A DNA stretch of 64,000 nt, from NCBI RefSeq assembly GCF_004564375.1, contig NZ_CP038267.1, positions 2,606,501-2,670,500 of the forward strand, in the 5' to 3' direction. Origin of the DNA: Nocardioides euryhalodurans. GTDB taxonomy: Bacteria > Actinomycetota > Actinomycetes > Propionibacteriales > Nocardioidaceae. This document shows, piece after piece, positions 32,914 through 41,564 of this stretch; the first letter of the stretch is position 1, and the number at the start of each line of letters is the position of its first letter. A model generated the notes under the pieces. It was not told where the DNA came from. It saw nothing but the letters and a program-made list of their open reading frames with translations, and made no database searches. The position numbers and the translations under genes are program-made.

Positions 32914-34914
32914 TCAGAGCGCCGCTGCCACCTCGGTGCCCTGGGCGATCGCCCGCTTGGCGTCGAGCTCGGCGGCCACGTCGGCACCGCCCACGAGGTG
33001 GGAGGAGACCCCGGCGGCGAGCAGCTCGTCGTGGAGGGAGCGCACCGACTCCTGTCCGGCACAGACGACGACGTGGTCGACCTCGATCAGGCGGGGGGCG
33101 CCGTCGACGGTCACGTGGAGCCCGGCGTCGTCGACCCGGTCGTAGCTCGCTCCGCTCACCTGGACGATCCCCGCCTGTCGCAGCACCGCGCGGTGCGCCC
33201 AGCCCGAGGTCTTGCCGAGGCCGACCCCGATCGGCGTGGTCTTCCGCTGCACCAGGGTCACCTCGCGGACCGGGGTGCGCGGCTTGGGCTCGGTCAGCCC
33301 GCCGGGGTGCAGGGCCGGGTCGCCGACGCCCCAGTGCGCGAGCCAGTCCTCCACCGTGTCCGCCGGGTCGTGGGTCAGCCAGTGGGACACGTCGACGCCG
33401 ATGCCGCCGGCCCCGATCACGGCGACCCGACGGCCGGGCACCACGCGGCCCGAGAGCACGTCGGCGTACGACACGACGGAGGGGTGGTCGATCCCGGGGA
33501 TGTCCGGGATCCGAGGCTCGACGCCGGTGGCCACGACGACCTCGTCGTACGCGGCCAGGTCGTCGACGCCGGCCCGGGTGGAGAGCCGTACGTCGACCCC
33601 GAGCACCTCCAGCCGCCGCGCGTAGTAGCGCAGCGTGTCGGCGAAGTCCTCCTTCCCCGGGACCGCCATGGCGAGCCGGAACTGGCCGCCCAGCTCGGGG
33701 CCGGTCTCGAAGAGGGTGACCGGGAAGCCGCGCTCGGCGGCGGACACGGCTGTCGCGAGACCGGCCGGACCGGCCCCCACGACGGCCACCGAGGCGCGGC
33801 GCCGGGTGGGGGCGAGGACGAGCGTCGTCTCGTGGCAGGCCCGCGGGTTGACCAGGCAGGAGGCGGTCCGGTTGGCGAAGGTGTGGTCGAGGCAGGCCTG
33901 GTTGCAGGCGATGCAGGTGTTGATCTCGTCGGCCCGCCCCTCGGCCGCCTTGCGCACGAAGTCGGGGTCCGCGAGGAACGGGCGGGCCATCGACACCAGG
34001 TCGGCCGAGCCGTCGGCGAGCAGCTGCTCGGCCAGCTCGGGGGTGTTGATCCGGTTGGAGGCGATGACCGGGACGTCGACCACCTCGCGGAGCTTCGCCG
34101 TCTGCGGTGCCCAGACGCCGCGCGGCACCTGGGTGATGATCGTCGGCACCCGTGCCTCGTGCCAGCCGATGCCGGTGTTGAACGCCGTCACGCCGGCCTC
34201 CTGCAGCCGCTGCGCGAGCTCCACGACCTCGTCCCACGTCTGGCCGCCCTCGACCAGGTCGAGCAGGGAGATCCGGTAGACCACCGGGAAGTCGCCCACC
34301 AGCTCGCGGACCCGCTCCACGACCCTGACGGGGAACCGCATCCGGGCCGACGCCGACCCGCCCCACTCGTCGGTGCGGTCGTTGGTCCGCGCGGCCAGGA
34401 ACTGGTTGATGAGGTAGCCCTCGGAACCCATGATCTCGACGGCGTCGTACCCGGCCTTGCGGGCCAGGACGACCGAGCGGGCGAAGTCGTCGACCGTGCG
34501 GTGGACCGCGCGGGTCGAGAGCGCCTTCGGGGTGAAGGGCGTGATCGGCGACTTCATGGCGGAGGCGCCGACGCCGAAGGGGTGGTAGGCGTACCGCCCG
34601 GCGTGGAGCAGCTGCAGCGCGATCGCGCCACCGGCCTCGTGCACCGCGTCGGTGACCTGACGGTGCCGCATCGCCTGCAGGCGGGTGGTCATCTCGCCGG
34701 CGAACGGCTTGAGCCACGCGCGCTTGTTGACGGCGTACCCGCCGGTGATGATCAGGCCGGCGCCGCCGCGGGCGCGCTCGGCGAAGTACGCCGTCAGCCT
34801 GGGCACGTCCCACGGCTTGTCCTCGAGCCCGGTGTGCATCGAGCCCATCACCACGCGGTTGCGCAGCTCGAGGTCGCCCAGCCGGATCGGGCTCAGCAGG
34901 TTCTCGTACGTCAC
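32914..34914 (-). CDS. fadH: NADPH-dependent 2,4-dienoyl-CoA reductase (666 aa)
   Basis: Old-yellow-enzyme barrel (1-360; LLSPIRLGDLELRNRVVMGSMHTG, LQLLHAGRYA, YRISLLDLVEGG), followed by a four-Cys cluster C-x2-C-x3-C-x11-C near 334-353 that binds 4Fe-4S. FAD (VAVVGAGPAGLATAVSAAERG) and NADPH (VAVIGAGGIGVDVSHWL) domains complete the FadH architecture at its normal length. It reduces 2,4-dienoyl-CoA so that polyunsaturated fatty acids can enter beta-oxidation. The GTG start overlaps the padR stop by 4 nt, so a PadR regulator leads the operon. Confidence 0.94.
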   Translation of the reverse strand: MTYENLLSPIRLGDLELRNRVVMGSMHTGLEDKPWDVPRLTAYFAERARGGAGLIITGGYAVNKRAWLKPFAGEMTTRLQAMRHRQVTDAVHEAGGAIALQLLHAGRYAYHPFGVGASAMKSPITPFTPKALSTRAVHRTVDDFARSVVLARKAGYDAVEIMGSEGYLINQFLAARTNDRTDEWGGSASARMRFPVRVVERVRELVGDFPVVYRISLLDLVEGGQTWDEVVELAQRLQEAGVTAFNTGIGWHEARVPTIITQVPRGVWAPQTAKLREVVDVPVIASNRINTPELAEQLLADGSADLVSMARPFLADPDFVRKAAEGRADEINTCIACNQACLDHTFANRTASCLVNPRACHETTLVLAPTRRRASVAVVGAGPAGLATAVSAAERGFPVTLFETGPELGGQFRLAMAVPGKEDFADTLRYYARRLEVLGVDVRLSTRAGVDDLAAYDEVVVATGVEPRIPDIPGIDHPSVVSYADVLSGRVVPGRRVAVIGAGGIGVDVSHWLTHDPADTVEDWLAHWGVGDPALHPGGLTEPKPRTPVREVTLVQRKTTPIGVGLGKTSGWAHRAVLRQAGIVQVSGASYDRVDDAGLHVTVDGAPRLIEVDHVVVCAGQESVRSLHDELLAAGVSSHLVGGADVAAELDAKRAIAQGTEVAAAL

Positions 34915-35438
34915 GTCGCCTCCAGGTACTCGGTGAGCCAGCCGACCCAGAACTCCTCGAGCCGGACCCCGCCGCGGAGCACCAGCCAGCGGTCGAGGTC
35001 GGCGCCGGCGAGCCGGTCGGGGTGGGGGTACTGCTGTCGCGCCATCTGCTCGTACGCCGCCAGTCTCGCCCCGTGCTCGGCGAGGTGCCGCTCGACCTGC
35101 GCGCGGACCGCAGCCCGGTCGCCGTACGACGCCCCGCGGAGCCGGACGGCCAGCTCGCTGCGCAACGGCTCGACGTCGCTGTCCGCGGCCAGCCAGTCGG
35201 CCAGGGCTTGCCTGCCGGCGGCCGAGACGGCGTACTCCTTCTTGTCGGGCCGGCCGCTCTGGGTGACAGCCCGGGCGGTCAGCCAGCCGTCGCCCTCCAT
35301 CCGGGCGAGCACGCGGTAGATCTGCTGGTGCGTGGCGTGCCAGAAGAACCCGATGGAGCGGTCGAAGCGGCGCGCCAGCTCCAGCCCGGACGCGGGGTGC
35401 TCGCGCAGGGCGACGAGGAGGGCGTGCTCCAGGGCCAC
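34911..35438 (-). CDS. PadR family transcriptional regulator, fatty-acid-linked (175 aa)
   Basis: Winged-helix N-terminus ALEHALLVALREHPASGLELARRFDRSIGFFWHATHQQIYRVLARMEGDGWL, with the family QIYRVL motif, then PDKKEYAVSAAGRQAL and the PadR_C helical domain. I chose the GTG at 35438 because homologues begin with MALEHA; the longer frame would run back through the palindrome at 35461. It is translationally coupled to fadH and probably controls it, with the TGCAAC dyad upstream as its likely operator. Confidence 0.9.
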   Translation of the reverse strand: MALEHALLVALREHPASGLELARRFDRSIGFFWHATHQQIYRVLARMEGDGWLTARAVTQSGRPDKKEYAVSAAGRQALADWLAADSDVEPLRSELAVRLRGASYGDRAAVRAQVERHLAEHGARLAAYEQMARQQYPHPDRLAGADLDRWLVLRGGVRLEEFWVGWLTEYLEAT

Positions 35439-35460
35439 GGGCGGGACTCTGCCCGACCTA

Positions 35461-35474
35461 TGCAACGAGTTGCA
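35461..35474 (-). promoter_or_regulatory. Candidate PadR operator
   Basis: TGCAAC-GA-GTTGCA, a perfect 6-bp dyad with a 2-nt centre, 23 nt upstream of the padR start codon on the minus strand. That is where the -10 or start site of a near-leaderless transcript would be. It suits autoregulation of the padR-fadH operon. Confidence 0.5.
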
Positions 35475-35495
35475 ACCATCCGTGGTCCGGATCAC

Positions 35496-35523
35496 TTGAC
35501 CACATACCCCTAGGGGGTATATG
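35496..35523 (+). promoter_or_regulatory. Promoter with CsoR-like operator between -35 and -10
   Basis: TTGACC (35496-35501), 16-nt spacer and TATATG (35518-35523). The palindrome ATACCCC-TAG-GGGGTAT (35504-35520) fills the spacer exactly and overlaps the -10. This GC-centred palindrome with ATAC/GTAT ends is the classic site of CsoR/RcnR-type metal-sensing repressors. The start codon is only 10 nt past the -10, so the mRNA has almost no leader. Confidence 0.65.
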
Positions 35524-35533
35524 TTGCTGAGTC

Positions 35534-35983
35534 ATGGACACCTGGCGCACGGCAATCTCCGCGACACTGCACTGCCTCACCGGCTGTGCCATCGGCGAGG
35601 TGCTCGGCATGGTGCTGGCGACGTGGTGGGGCTGGGGTGACCTGGCGAGCATCGCGCTGGCGGTGGGGCTCGCCTTCTTCTTCGGCTACCTGCTCACGTT
35701 CGTCGGCGTCCGCCGCGCGGGCCTGGACGTGCGCACCGCCGTCCGCACCGCGCTGGCGGCCGACACCGTCTCGATCCTGGTGATGGAGATCGTCGACAAC
35801 GCGATCCTGCTGGTGGTCCCGGGTGCCATGGCCGCAGGCCTGGCCAGCGGCCTCTTCTGGGGCGCCCTGGCCGTGGCCCTCGCGGTCGCCTTCGTCGTCA
35901 CCGTCCCGGTCAACAAGTGGATGATCGGCCGCGGCAAGGGCCACGCGGTGGTCCACGAGATGCACCACGCCGGCCACCACTGA
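35534..35983 (+). CDS. DUF4396 domain membrane protein (149 aa)
   Basis: Small membrane protein with about four hydrophobic helices: TLHCLTGCAIGEVLGMVLATWWG, IALAVGLAFFFGYLLTFVGV, ILVMEIVDNAILLVVPGAM and FWGALAVALAVAFVVTVPVNKWMIG. It ends in a His-rich tail (HAVVHEMHHAGHH) that could bind metal. The CxxxGCxxGE stretch in helix one and the tail match DUF4396. A CsoR-like operator in its promoter points to copper or another soft metal; no csoR gene is in the window. It lacks a ribosome site, consistent with leaderless translation. Confidence 0.88.
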   Translation: MDTWRTAISATLHCLTGCAIGEVLGMVLATWWGWGDLASIALAVGLAFFFGYLLTFVGVRRAGLDVRTAVRTALAADTVSILVMEIVDNAILLVVPGAMAAGLASGLFWGALAVALAVAFVVTVPVNKWMIGRGKGHAVVHEMHHAGHH

Positions 35984-35999
35984 GCTGGTCGGGGTTTCT

Positions 36000-36091
36000 C
36001 GCATTTCCCATGAGATGCAGGGGTCTGGTCACTGCTCACGCACGATCAGCCATGAGGAGCGAGCCCCCACCCACATCTCATGGGAAATGCG
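36000..36091. repeat. Palindromic element, family A copy 2 (92 bp)
   Basis: Outer stem of 18 bp, perfect (36000-36017 with 36074-36091; core GCATTTCCCATGAGATG). Inside, CTGCTCA/TGAGGAG corresponds to the CTTCTCA/TGAGAAG stem of copy 1 at 22.3 kb, and the right halves align over most of their length. It starts 16 nt after the DUF4396 stop and ends 42 nt before the CoA transferase start. Confidence 0.85.
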
Positions 36092-36133
36092 CGGCGCCCC
36101 ACCACCACCCGGGCGGTCTGTGAGGATCGCCCC

Positions 36134-37288
36134 ATGAGCTACGCACTCGGACAGGGGACCGGCCCGCTGCGCGGGGTGAAGGTCGTCGAGATCGCGGGGA
36201 TCGGTCCCGGGCCGCACGCCTGCATGCTGCTGGCCGACCTCGGTGCCGACGTGATCCGCGTGGAGCGCCCGGGCGGCGGGTTCCTGAGCATGGGCCGGTA
36301 CGACGTGACGGCGCGCAGCCGTCCGAGCGTGGCGCTGGACCTCAAGCAGCCTGACGCCGTCCGGACCGTCCTGGACCTCGTGGCCGCCGCCGACGTGCTG
36401 GTCGAGGGGATGCGTCCCGGCTCGGCCGAACGTCTCGGCATCGGCCCCGAGGACTGCTGGGCGCGCAACGAGCGGCTCGTCTACGGGCGGATGACCGGGT
36501 GGGGGCAGGACGGTCCGTGGGCGCGGTCCGCGGGCCACGACCTCAACTACCTCTCGATCACCGGCGCCCTCGCCGCCGCCGGTCAGGACCCCGCCCGGCC
36601 CCACTTCCCGGGCAACCTGCTCGGCGACTTCGGCGGCGGCTCGACGTACCTCGTCATCGGCGTCCTCGCAGCCCTGCTCGAGGCCCGCACCAGCGGCCGG
36701 GGCCAGGTCGTCGACGCCGCGATCGTCGACGGCGTCGCCAGCCTCAACGCGACCGGCAGCACGTTCGCGGCGCTGGGGCTCCAGCCCGAGACCCGGGCCA
36801 GCGGCCCGCTCGACGGCGGGTCCCCCTCCTACGACCTCTACGAGACCGCCGACGGTCGCCACGTCAGCGTCGGCCCGCTCGAGCCGCAGTTCTACGCCGA
36901 GATGATCCGGCTGCTCGGCCTCGAGGGAAGTGCGCCCGACCGCGACGACCCCGCCAACCACGCCCAGCTCCGCCAGCTCCTCACCGAGACCTTCCGCCAG
37001 CGGACCCAGGCCGAGTGGGCCGCGGTGTTCGACGCCACCGACGCCTGCGTGGCGCCCGTGCTGTGGCTCAGCGAGGCGGTCACCCACCCGCACCTCGCTG
37101 CCCGGGGAACCTTCGTCGAGGTCGACGGCACCACCCAGCCCGCACCCGCGCCCCGCTTCAGCCGGACCCCGGCTGCGGTCTCGATGGCGCCCGACGCCCC
37201 CGGGGCCCACACCCGCGAGGCGCTGGTTGCGTGGGGGATCGACGACGTGGACGCGCTGCTCGCCTCGGGCACCGCGGTGCAGGCGTGA
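36134..37288 (+). CDS. CaiB/BaiF family CoA transferase, alpha-methylacyl-CoA racemase-like (384 aa)
   Basis: Class III CoA-transferase fold. GVKVVEIAGIGPGPHACMLLADLGADVIRVERPGG (14-48) is the AMACR-type opening. GHDLNYLSITGAL contains the His, and GNLLGDFGGGSTYLVIGVLAALLEA the catalytic Asp of racemases such as Mcr of mycobacteria. It would epimerise 2-methylacyl-CoAs from branched fatty acids or sterol side chains before beta-oxidation. A true CoA transferase role is the alternative. The ATG at 36134 is the family start. Confidence 0.92.
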   Translation: MSYALGQGTGPLRGVKVVEIAGIGPGPHACMLLADLGADVIRVERPGGGFLSMGRYDVTARSRPSVALDLKQPDAVRTVLDLVAAADVLVEGMRPGSAERLGIGPEDCWARNERLVYGRMTGWGQDGPWARSAGHDLNYLSITGALAAAGQDPARPHFPGNLLGDFGGGSTYLVIGVLAALLEARTSGRGQVVDAAIVDGVASLNATGSTFAALGLQPETRASGPLDGGSPSYDLYETADGRHVSVGPLEPQFYAEMIRLLGLEGSAPDRDDPANHAQLRQLLTETFRQRTQAEWAAVFDATDACVAPVLWLSEAVTHPHLAARGTFVEVDGTTQPAPAPRFSRTPAAVSMAPDAPGAHTREALVAWGIDDVDALLASGTAVQA

Positions 37289-37295
37289 GCCGGCC

Positions 37296-38030
37296 GTGAG
37301 GCCCTTCCTGTTCCTCGGGACCCGCGCCGAGGACGAGGCCGCCGACAGCGAGTACGCCGCCATCCTGCGCTGCACCGGCCTGGCCGAGACCGACGTACGC
37401 CGGGTGCGGCTCGAGCGCGAGGCGCTCGGTCCGGTCGTGCTCGACGACTGGTCCGGGATCCTGCTGGGCGGCGGCCCCTTCAACGTGAGCGACCCGGCCG
37501 AGGAGAAGTCCGCCGTCCAGCGGCGGGCCGAGGCCGAGCTGGCCCGGCTGGCGGAGCAGGTCGTCGACGCCGACTTTCCCTTCCTCGGCGCCTGCTACGG
37601 CATCGGGGTGCTGGGCGGGATCAGGGGCGGACTGGTGGACCGCACCCACGGCGAGCCGATCGGCTGCGTCGAGGTGACGCTGTCGGACGAGGGCCGGGCC
37701 GACCCGCTGCTCGTCGACCTCCCCGAGCGCTTCGACGTGTTCCTCGGCCACAAGGAGGCGGTCCGCCGGCTGCCCGAGGGCGCGGTCCTGCTCGCGTCGT
37801 CGACCACCTGTCCGGTGCAGGCCTTCCGGCTCGGTGAGCACGTCTACGCCACGCAGTTCCACCCCGAGCTCGACGTCGAGGGACTGGTGCTGCGCATCGA
37901 CACGTACCGCGAGTACGGGTACTTTCCACCAGCACAGGCCCAGGCCTTCATCGACATGGCGCGGCGCAGCGTCGTGACCGAGCCGCCCCGGATGCTGGCC
38001 ACCTTCGTCGAGAGGTACGCGAGACCATGA
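37296..38030 (+). CDS. Class I glutamine amidotransferase-like protein (244 aa)
   Basis: GATase-1 domain protein of the GuaA-like stand-alone type. ILLGGGPFNVSD forms the oxyanion strand, nucleophile Cys sits in FLGACYGIGVLGG (about residue 94), and the His-Glu pair in ATQFHPELDVEG (about 187). The triad is complete, so it should hydrolyse glutamine or a gamma-glutamyl compound; no partner synthetase is fused. The GTG start is 8 nt after the CoA transferase stop and the gene overlaps the monooxygenase by 4 nt, forming a three-gene run. Confidence 0.9.
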   Translation: MRPFLFLGTRAEDEAADSEYAAILRCTGLAETDVRRVRLEREALGPVVLDDWSGILLGGGPFNVSDPAEEKSAVQRRAEAELARLAEQVVDADFPFLGACYGIGVLGGIRGGLVDRTHGEPIGCVEVTLSDEGRADPLLVDLPERFDVFLGHKEAVRRLPEGAVLLASSTTCPVQAFRLGEHVYATQFHPELDVEGLVLRIDTYREYGYFPPAQAQAFIDMARRSVVTEPPRMLATFVERYARP

Positions 38031-39478
38031 CCCCACCCCCCGAGCACGTCGACGTCCTCGTCATGGGAGCGGGCCTCTCCGGCATCGGAGCCGCGGCGCG
38101 GCTCGCCCAGGAGCACCCGCAGCGCAGCTACGCCGTGCTCGAGGCGCGCGAGGTCAGCGGCGGCACCTGGGACCTGTTCCGCTACCCCGGCATCCGGTCC
38201 GACTCCGACATGTTCACGATGGGCTACCGGTTCCGGCCCTGGCGCAGCGACCGGGCGCTGGCCGACGGCCCCTCGATCCTCGCCTACGTCCGCGACACCG
38301 CGACGGCCTACGGCGTCGACCGCCACATCCGCTACCAGCACCGCGTCACGGCCGCCGCCTGGGACTCCGCCTCCGCGCGTTGGACCGTCACCGCGACGAC
38401 TCCCGACGGCGAGGTGCGGCTGACGGCCGGGTTCCTGTGGGCCTGCAGCGGCTACTACGACTACGACGAGCCCTACCGTCCCGAGCTCCCCGGCCTCGAG
38501 CAGTACGCCGGGACGGTGGTCCACCCGCAGCACTGGCCCGAGGACCTCGACACGACCGGCAAGCGGGTGGTGGTCATCGGCAGCGGGGCGACGGCGATGA
38601 CGCTGGTGCCCTCGCTCGCCGACGCCGGGGCCGGGCAGGTGACGATGCTGCAGCGGTCGCCGACGTACGTCCTGGCGCTGCCGGGTGTGGACCCGGTGGC
38701 GCGGGTGCTGCGTCGCTGGCTGCCGGAGCGGCTGTCCTACTGGGCGACCCGGTGGAAGAACATCGGGGTCGCGGTCGCCAGCTTCCAGGTCAGCCGACGA
38801 TGGCCGCGGTTCGCGCGGAAGGTGATCCGGAAGGCGGCGGCCCGCCAGCTGCCCGAGGACTTCCCGGTCGACGTCCACTTCCGGCCGACGTACGACCCGT
38901 GGGACCAGCGGCTGTGCCTGGTGCCCGACGGCGACCTCTTCCGCACCATCCGCGAGGGCCGGGTCGACGTCGTCACCGACACCATCGAGACGTTCGTCGA
39001 GAAGGGGGTGCGCGTCAGCTCGGGCGACGAGCTGCTCGCCGACGTGGTCGTGACCGCCACCGGCTTCAACCTCAAGATCATGGGCGGGGCCGAGCTCTCG
39101 GTGGACGGCGAGCCCGTCGACCTGCGGGAGAAGATGGCCTACCGGGCGCTGATGTTCGGTGGGGTCCCCAACTTCGCCTTCACGATCGGCTACACCAACG
39201 CGTCGTGGACGCTCAAGGCCGACCTGGTCGCCGACTACGTCTGCCGGCTGCTGGCCCACCTGGACGCGACCGGCCACTCCGTCGCCGTACCGGTGCCGGA
39301 CCCGAGCGTCACCGAGGCCCCGTTCATGGACTTCACGCCCGGCTACGTCCAGCGCTCCATGGAGCGGCTGCCCAAGCAGGGCGACCGCGAGCCGTGGCGG
39401 CTGCGCCAGAACTACTTCCACGACGTGCGGTCGATCCGGCGCTCGCCGATCGACGACGGGGTGCTCCGCTTCCACTGA
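38027..39478 (+). CDS. FAD-dependent monooxygenase, Baeyer-Villiger/FMO type (483 aa)
   Basis: FAD motif VLVMGAGLSGIGAAARLAQEHP (11-32), GGTWDLFRYPGIRSDSDMFTMGYRFRPW, the NADPH motif VVVIGSGATAMTLVPSLADAGA (about 184-205) and VVTATGFNLKIMGG near 345 are present. Between the Rossmann motifs, the fingerprint region FxGxxxHxxxW is replaced by YAGTVVHPQHWPEDLD. This is the form seen in EthA/MymA-like and other group B monooxygenases of actinobacteria, which oxidise ketones, sulphides or thioamides. The substrate is unknown. It overlaps the amidotransferase gene by 4 nt. Confidence 0.92.
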   Translation: MTPPPEHVDVLVMGAGLSGIGAAARLAQEHPQRSYAVLEAREVSGGTWDLFRYPGIRSDSDMFTMGYRFRPWRSDRALADGPSILAYVRDTATAYGVDRHIRYQHRVTAAAWDSASARWTVTATTPDGEVRLTAGFLWACSGYYDYDEPYRPELPGLEQYAGTVVHPQHWPEDLDTTGKRVVVIGSGATAMTLVPSLADAGAGQVTMLQRSPTYVLALPGVDPVARVLRRWLPERLSYWATRWKNIGVAVASFQVSRRWPRFARKVIRKAAARQLPEDFPVDVHFRPTYDPWDQRLCLVPDGDLFRTIREGRVDVVTDTIETFVEKGVRVSSGDELLADVVVTATGFNLKIMGGAELSVDGEPVDLREKMAYRALMFGGVPNFAFTIGYTNASWTLKADLVADYVCRLLAHLDATGHSVAVPVPDPSVTEAPFMDFTPGYVQRSMERLPKQGDREPWRLRQNYFHDVRSIRRSPIDDGVLRFH

Positions 39479-39680
39479 CCTGGGGAGCCGCCCCGGCGTG
39501 CCCGAGGTCACGCGGCGTCGATGCGCGGGCAGCAGCCCGGCTGCCCTAGGCTGGGCGTACGCGACCCGTCCAGTCTTGCCTCGGGTCGTCGGCGCACCCG
39601 TCGAGGAGGCGCCCCTCGCGACCTCGCGAGGCACACGCTGCAGCTGCAGGGCTGCCGACCCCGCCGACCGGCGGACGCGC

Positions 39681-39697
39681 GTTGGTGAGACACCAAC
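39681..39697 (+). promoter_or_regulatory. Leader hairpin just before the DEAD-box helicase start
   Basis: GTTGGTG-AGA-CACCAAC forms a perfect 7-bp stem with a 3-nt loop, 14 nt before the TTG start. The GGAAG ribosome site follows directly (39700-39704). The 200-bp leader upstream also contains CCTCGCGAGG and CTGCAGCTGCAG palindromes. Such structured leaders often give helicase genes cold or autoregulatory control. Confidence 0.4.
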
Positions 39698-39711
39698 CGG
39701 AAGACTTCCCT

Positions 39712-41190
39712 TTGACCACGCAGTCCTTCGACGCCACCTCCTTCCATGAGATCGGCGTCCCCACTGTCCTCTCCGCCGTCCTGGCAGGACAGGGCATCAC
39801 CACCCCCACCCCGATCCAGGCCGCGACGCTCCCCGACTCGCTCGCGGGCCGCGACGTGCTCGGCCGTGGCCGCACCGGCTCCGGCAAGACGTACGCGTTC
39901 CTGCTGCCGCTCGTGGCGCGCCTCGTCGCGAGCGAGCGGTCCGCCGCACCGCGCCGGCCCCGCGCCCTGGTCCTCGCCCCGACCCGTGAGCTGGTCGGCC
40001 AGATCCAGGCCGCGCTGAAGCCCCTCGCCGATGCGGCCGGGCTCAGCACCATCACCGTCTTCGGCGGCGTCGGCCAGAACCCCCAGGTCGCCGGGCTCCG
40101 CAAGGGCGTCGACATCGTCCTGGCCTGCCCCGGCCGGCTCGAGGACCTGATCGGCCAGGGTCACTGCGACCTCGGCGCGATCGAGGTCACCGTGCTCGAC
40201 GAGGCCGACCACATGGCCGACCTGGGCTTCCTCCCCGGCGTACGACGGCTGCTCGACCGGACGCCCCGCGGCGGCCAGCGGCTGCTGTTCTCGGCGACGC
40301 TGGACAACGCGATCGACGTGATCGTCAAGCGGTTCCTCGTCGACCCCGTCACCCACGAGGCCGACTCGGCGCAGTCGCCGGTCTCGAGCATGGCCCACCA
40401 CGTCCTCCACGTGCAGCGCGAGCAGCGGCTCCCGATCCTGGTCGACCTGACCAGTGCGCCGGGCCGGACCGTGGTGTTCACCCGCACCAAGCACGGCGCC
40501 AAGGCGCTGGCTCGCCAGCTGAACAAGAACGGCGTCCCGGCCGTCGAGCTGCACGGCAACCTCGGCCAGAACGCCCGCACGCGCAACCTCGACGCGTTCC
40601 ATTCCGGCAAGGCCTCCACCCTGGTGGCGACCGACATCGCGGCCCGGGGCATCCACGTCGACGACGTCGCCCTCGTGGTCCACGCCGACCCGCCGGTCGA
40701 GCACAAGGCCTACCTGCACCGCTCGGGCCGGACGGCCCGCGCGGGCGCGTCGGGCACCGTGATCACCTTCATGACCGACGAGCAGGTGCGCGACGTCCGA
40801 CAGCTGACGCGGCTGGCCGGCATCAAGCCGGTCACCACGAAGGTCCCCGGCCCGGCCCACCCGATCCTGGTCGAGCTCGCCCCCGGCGAGCGCAGCCTGG
40901 TCCCGGGCGGCTTCGCGCCGCCGGCCCCGGCAGCCGGCCGCTCCGCCGGCGAGCAGGGTGAGGCCCGCAACGGTGGCAGCGGCCGCAACCGCTCGCGTCG
41001 CGGTCGCGGCAAGGGCGCCGGCAAGGGCAACGGCACCGCGTCGGGCCAGTCCCGGTCCGCGCAGCAGACCGCCGAGAAGCCGAGCCGCAACCGGTCGCGT
41101 CGCCGGAGCGGATCGGGCAGCGGCGCCGGTGCCCCGCGGGGTGCCGGCAGCGGCAGCCACAGCGCGGCGTCGTTCAGCGGTCGTCGCTGA
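39712..41190 (+). CDS. DEAD-box RNA helicase (492 aa)
   Basis: Two RecA-like domains with all canonical motifs: Q motif around GITTPTPIQAATLPDSLAGRDVLG, motif I RTGSGKT, Ia PTRELVGQ, motif II as DEAD (VLDEADHM), SAT (LLFSATLD), and the domain-two motifs ATDIAARGIHVDDV and HRSGRTARAG. A basic Arg/Gly/Ser-rich tail of ~100 residues (RNRSRRGRGKGAGKG) follows, as in cold-shock helicases of actinobacteria; it binds RNA. I prefer the TTG at 39712 because homologues start MTTQSF and GGAAG precedes it. The frame also opens at 39682. Confidence 0.92.
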   Translation: MTTQSFDATSFHEIGVPTVLSAVLAGQGITTPTPIQAATLPDSLAGRDVLGRGRTGSGKTYAFLLPLVARLVASERSAAPRRPRALVLAPTRELVGQIQAALKPLADAAGLSTITVFGGVGQNPQVAGLRKGVDIVLACPGRLEDLIGQGHCDLGAIEVTVLDEADHMADLGFLPGVRRLLDRTPRGGQRLLFSATLDNAIDVIVKRFLVDPVTHEADSAQSPVSSMAHHVLHVQREQRLPILVDLTSAPGRTVVFTRTKHGAKALARQLNKNGVPAVELHGNLGQNARTRNLDAFHSGKASTLVATDIAARGIHVDDVALVVHADPPVEHKAYLHRSGRTARAGASGTVITFMTDEQVRDVRQLTRLAGIKPVTTKVPGPAHPILVELAPGERSLVPGGFAPPAPAAGRSAGEQGEARNGGSGRNRSRRGRGKGAGKGNGTASGQSRSAQQTAEKPSRNRSRRRSGSGSGAGAPRGAGSGSHSAASFSGRR

Positions 41191-41273
41191 CCCTGTCGCG
41201 CTTCGCCCCCTCGGGTGAGGCCCCGTCAGGCAGCCCGTGCAAGGTTGGGGTGACACCGACGAAGGGCATCGAC

Positions 41274-41468
41274 ATGGGTATCGACGACAAGGCCTCGAAC
41301 CAGGGACAGGACCTCAAGGGCAAGGCCAAGGAGGCCACCGGCAAGGCGACCGGCAACTCCCGGCTCGAGGGCGAGGGCAAGGGCGACCAGGCCTCGGCGT
41401 CCATGAAGAACGCCGGCGAGAAGGCCAAGGACGCGGCGAAGGACGCCAAGGACGCGTTCAAGAAGTAG
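41274..41468 (+). CDS. CsbD family stress protein (64 aa)
   Basis: Small hydrophilic Lys/Ala/Gly-rich protein. ASNQGQDLKGKAKEATGKATGNSRLEGEGKGDQA is the CsbD-family pattern of imperfect KGKxKExxGxxTG repeats, followed by a Lys/Ala helix. In Bacillus csbD belongs to the general stress regulon; the molecular role is unknown and the protein is probably unstructured. GAAGGG lies 7 nt upstream of the ATG. A strong hairpin follows 13 nt after the stop. Confidence 0.9.
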   Translation: MGIDDKASNQGQDLKGKAKEATGKATGNSRLEGEGKGDQASASMKNAGEKAKDAAKDAKDAFKK

Positions 41469-41481
41469 CCGGACCTGATCG

Positions 41482-41517
41482 GCGGCGCCCCGTCTCCCCC
41501 GGGAGGCGGGGCGCCGC
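41482..41517 (+). terminator. Strong GC hairpin terminator after csbD
   Basis: GCGGCGCCCCG (41482-41492) and CGGGGCGCCGC (41507-41517) form a perfect 11-bp stem. The interior continues with CTCCC/GGGAG pairing. No U run follows (next bases TGTGCG), as usual for actinobacterial terminators. Confidence 0.7.
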
Positions 41518-41564
41518 TGTGCGTGCCCGACGTAGAGTCGCGACGGCGAGGGAGGTGGTCGGCG

